The position numbers and the translations under genes were made by a program. From positions 4,188,001 to 4,252,000 of the forward strand of contig NC_092570.1 in the NCBI RefSeq assembly GCF_037975245.1: a stretch of 64,000 bases of DNA, given 5' to 3'. The notes beneath the pieces were generated by a model that was given only the letters and a program-made list of their open reading frames with translations, did no database searches and was not told where the DNA came from. This DNA is from Apostichopus japonicus. Taxonomy: Eukaryota > Echinodermata > Holothuroidea > Aspidochirotida > Stichopodidae. This document shows, one piece after another, positions 62,776 to 64,000 of the stretch. The first letter of the stretch is position 1. The number at the start of each line of letters is the position of its first letter.

Positions 62776-64000
62776 TATGCAGTACTGTGTAACTGCCTTG
62801 ATTTTGCTATACTCATACAAGTAATCAAATTATACCATTCCATTGTCAACTCTATGTACAGTATGACACCATGCATGTTTTTTTTTACTATTAAAAAAAA
62901 TAAAACAATAATACTTGGCTGGGGTTCCACCTAAATTTTAAAAACCAATACATAGAAACTGCCTCTAGTCTTCAATCTAAAAGATTGATTTTTGCTTTTA
63001 ATACCTATGTGTTTACAGTAGGATATGGTCCGTGTATGCATAATCACTTTCATTTGGCCAGCTGTTAGAGAAGGGTACTTTACTAGTGGGTACAGTATGT
63101 CAATAGTATGTTACTGCATTGAAAGGCGCAGCAACACTGTGTGTATACTGGAAGCCATAAAAAGTGCTCACTCTGGGCATTGAAATGCATACATGTATGT
63201 CCTCTGAGGGAAAAAGCCTTAAAAAGAGGATAAATATTTAACCCAACCATTATCTTTAGCTTATGATTGTACAGGACAGGTATTAAAAATATGAATTACT
63301 TTAAAACTTCTGTATAGTTTCTATTCAATTTTAGTTAATTTCACAGTACACTAAGATTCCAATGCTTCAGTGGTGTATATAGGTGTAATGTTTTCATATA
63401 GAGATGACATACTTTCCAAAATGAAGAGATTAGTTGTTTTTTCTTGTTGTTATTGTTGATTTTTCTCTCTTTCTTTCATTTTTAACATTAATTAAGCCAA
63501 CACAACACACACTTATGCTTAAATTTATACAGCATATCATTTAAACACTGCATAGCTTGATCAATGCACCATGAATGACAGACGGAAGTAAAATAGGTAA
63601 AATACATATTTGGGTCAGGTTTACTGTGTAATGTACACTATTGTAATGGTACACTGTTCAAGTTATGTTACAGTATATGCACAACATATCCAGGAAGGTT
63701 CTCAGCCAAAGGGAGGTTAAATACAAGCACATTATTTGTACAAATTCTTCATATGAAAGCCTGTACTAAATGTCAGGTGGCTTCTGTCTCCACCATAGGT
63801 AATCTCTAGCAGAGCTCAGCTGGCAAACACTCGAACATATTGTTGTATACTGGTAAGCTAGAGAAAGAACCTGAAAGTTTAAATGTCATGAGAATATTGT
63901 CAATGTTTGTTATTGTTTGCCTGAGTAGATCATTTTTACGCTCGCAGAAGATTTGATTGCGAGCTCCTAACCAACTGGACGGTATGTGGAGCAAAGAATC

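Larger units (their letters stand above)
59367..64000. other. Presumed intron / upstream DNA of the GDPD5-like gene
   Basis: The first recognised GDPD5-like exon begins at 59366 in phase 0 with an AG acceptor, so at least one exon lies further upstream. I searched the minus strand here for the cysteine-rich N-terminal segment of the family and did not find it. The region contains the AGGTCA repeat, an (ACTAT)n array, a hAT-type MITE and C-runs near 61490. The 89-codon plus ORF at 60027 and the 62-codon minus ORF at 63806 have no recognisable features. Confidence 0.5.

Noticed and set aside
63806-63994. 62-codon minus ORF that could be the missing N-terminal GDPD5-like exon
   Set aside because: It lacks the cysteine-rich segment expected for the family and has no convincing phase-0 donor.
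1-64000. CRISPR arrays, bacterial operons, viral genes, or a new multi-gene system
   Set aside because: All tandem repeats lack spacer architecture, all real genes are intron-split animal genes, and no viral or defence-type proteins were seen on either strand.

Overview
This is a eukaryotic (animal) genomic window: AT-rich, with small exons, long introns, many short tandem repeats and several non-autonomous transposons. There are no bacterial-type operons, ribosome binding sites or long ORFs. The single-exon ORFs are almost all noise; the real genes had to be assembled from exons with matching GT-AG sites and matching reading phase. Gene content (a 4EHP-class cap-binding protein, an amino-acid-permease-like transporter and a six-membrane-segment GDE-type glycerophosphodiesterase) and repeat character suggest a marine invertebrate, perhaps an echinoderm or other invertebrate deuterostome. 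That placement is an inference and I cannot fix the species.

Layout. (1) 1-2171, minus strand: three consecutive exons of an eIF4E2/4EHP gene; its 3' exons lie left of the window and its first exon is not identified. (2) 2172-7393: upstream/intergenic DNA with a 22-bp tandem repeat and one copy of a TTAA-flanked MITE. (3) 7414-20731, plus strand: a complete 17-coding-exon gene for a 567-residue, about 11-TM protein resembling AAAP/APC-superfamily amino acid transporters. Its introns hold a tRNA-derived fold-back element, a long palindrome, a 44-bp minisatellite and a dispersed repeat carrying DR1-like nuclear-receptor motifs. (4) 20732-29304: a convergent intergenic region with no gene I can support. 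(5) 29305-59366, minus strand: twelve exons (566 codons plus stop) of a GDPD5/GDE2-like gene, complete at the C terminus but lacking its N-terminal exon(s). Its very large introns hold minisatellites, local duplications, a hAT MITE, a second hAT-like element inserted in a 60-bp satellite, a LINE 3' tail and a Penelope-like hairpin tail. (6) 59367-64000: presumed intron or upstream DNA with repeats and a third hAT-type MITE.

The three genes are not an operon or pathway. eIF4E2 and the transporter are divergent; the transporter and the phosphodiesterase are convergent. I see no new multi-gene system. The most informative discoveries are the hidden exon-level genes and the mobile elements whose exact insertion boundaries can be read, especially a hAT-like element that split a satellite unit and left an 8-bp duplication.
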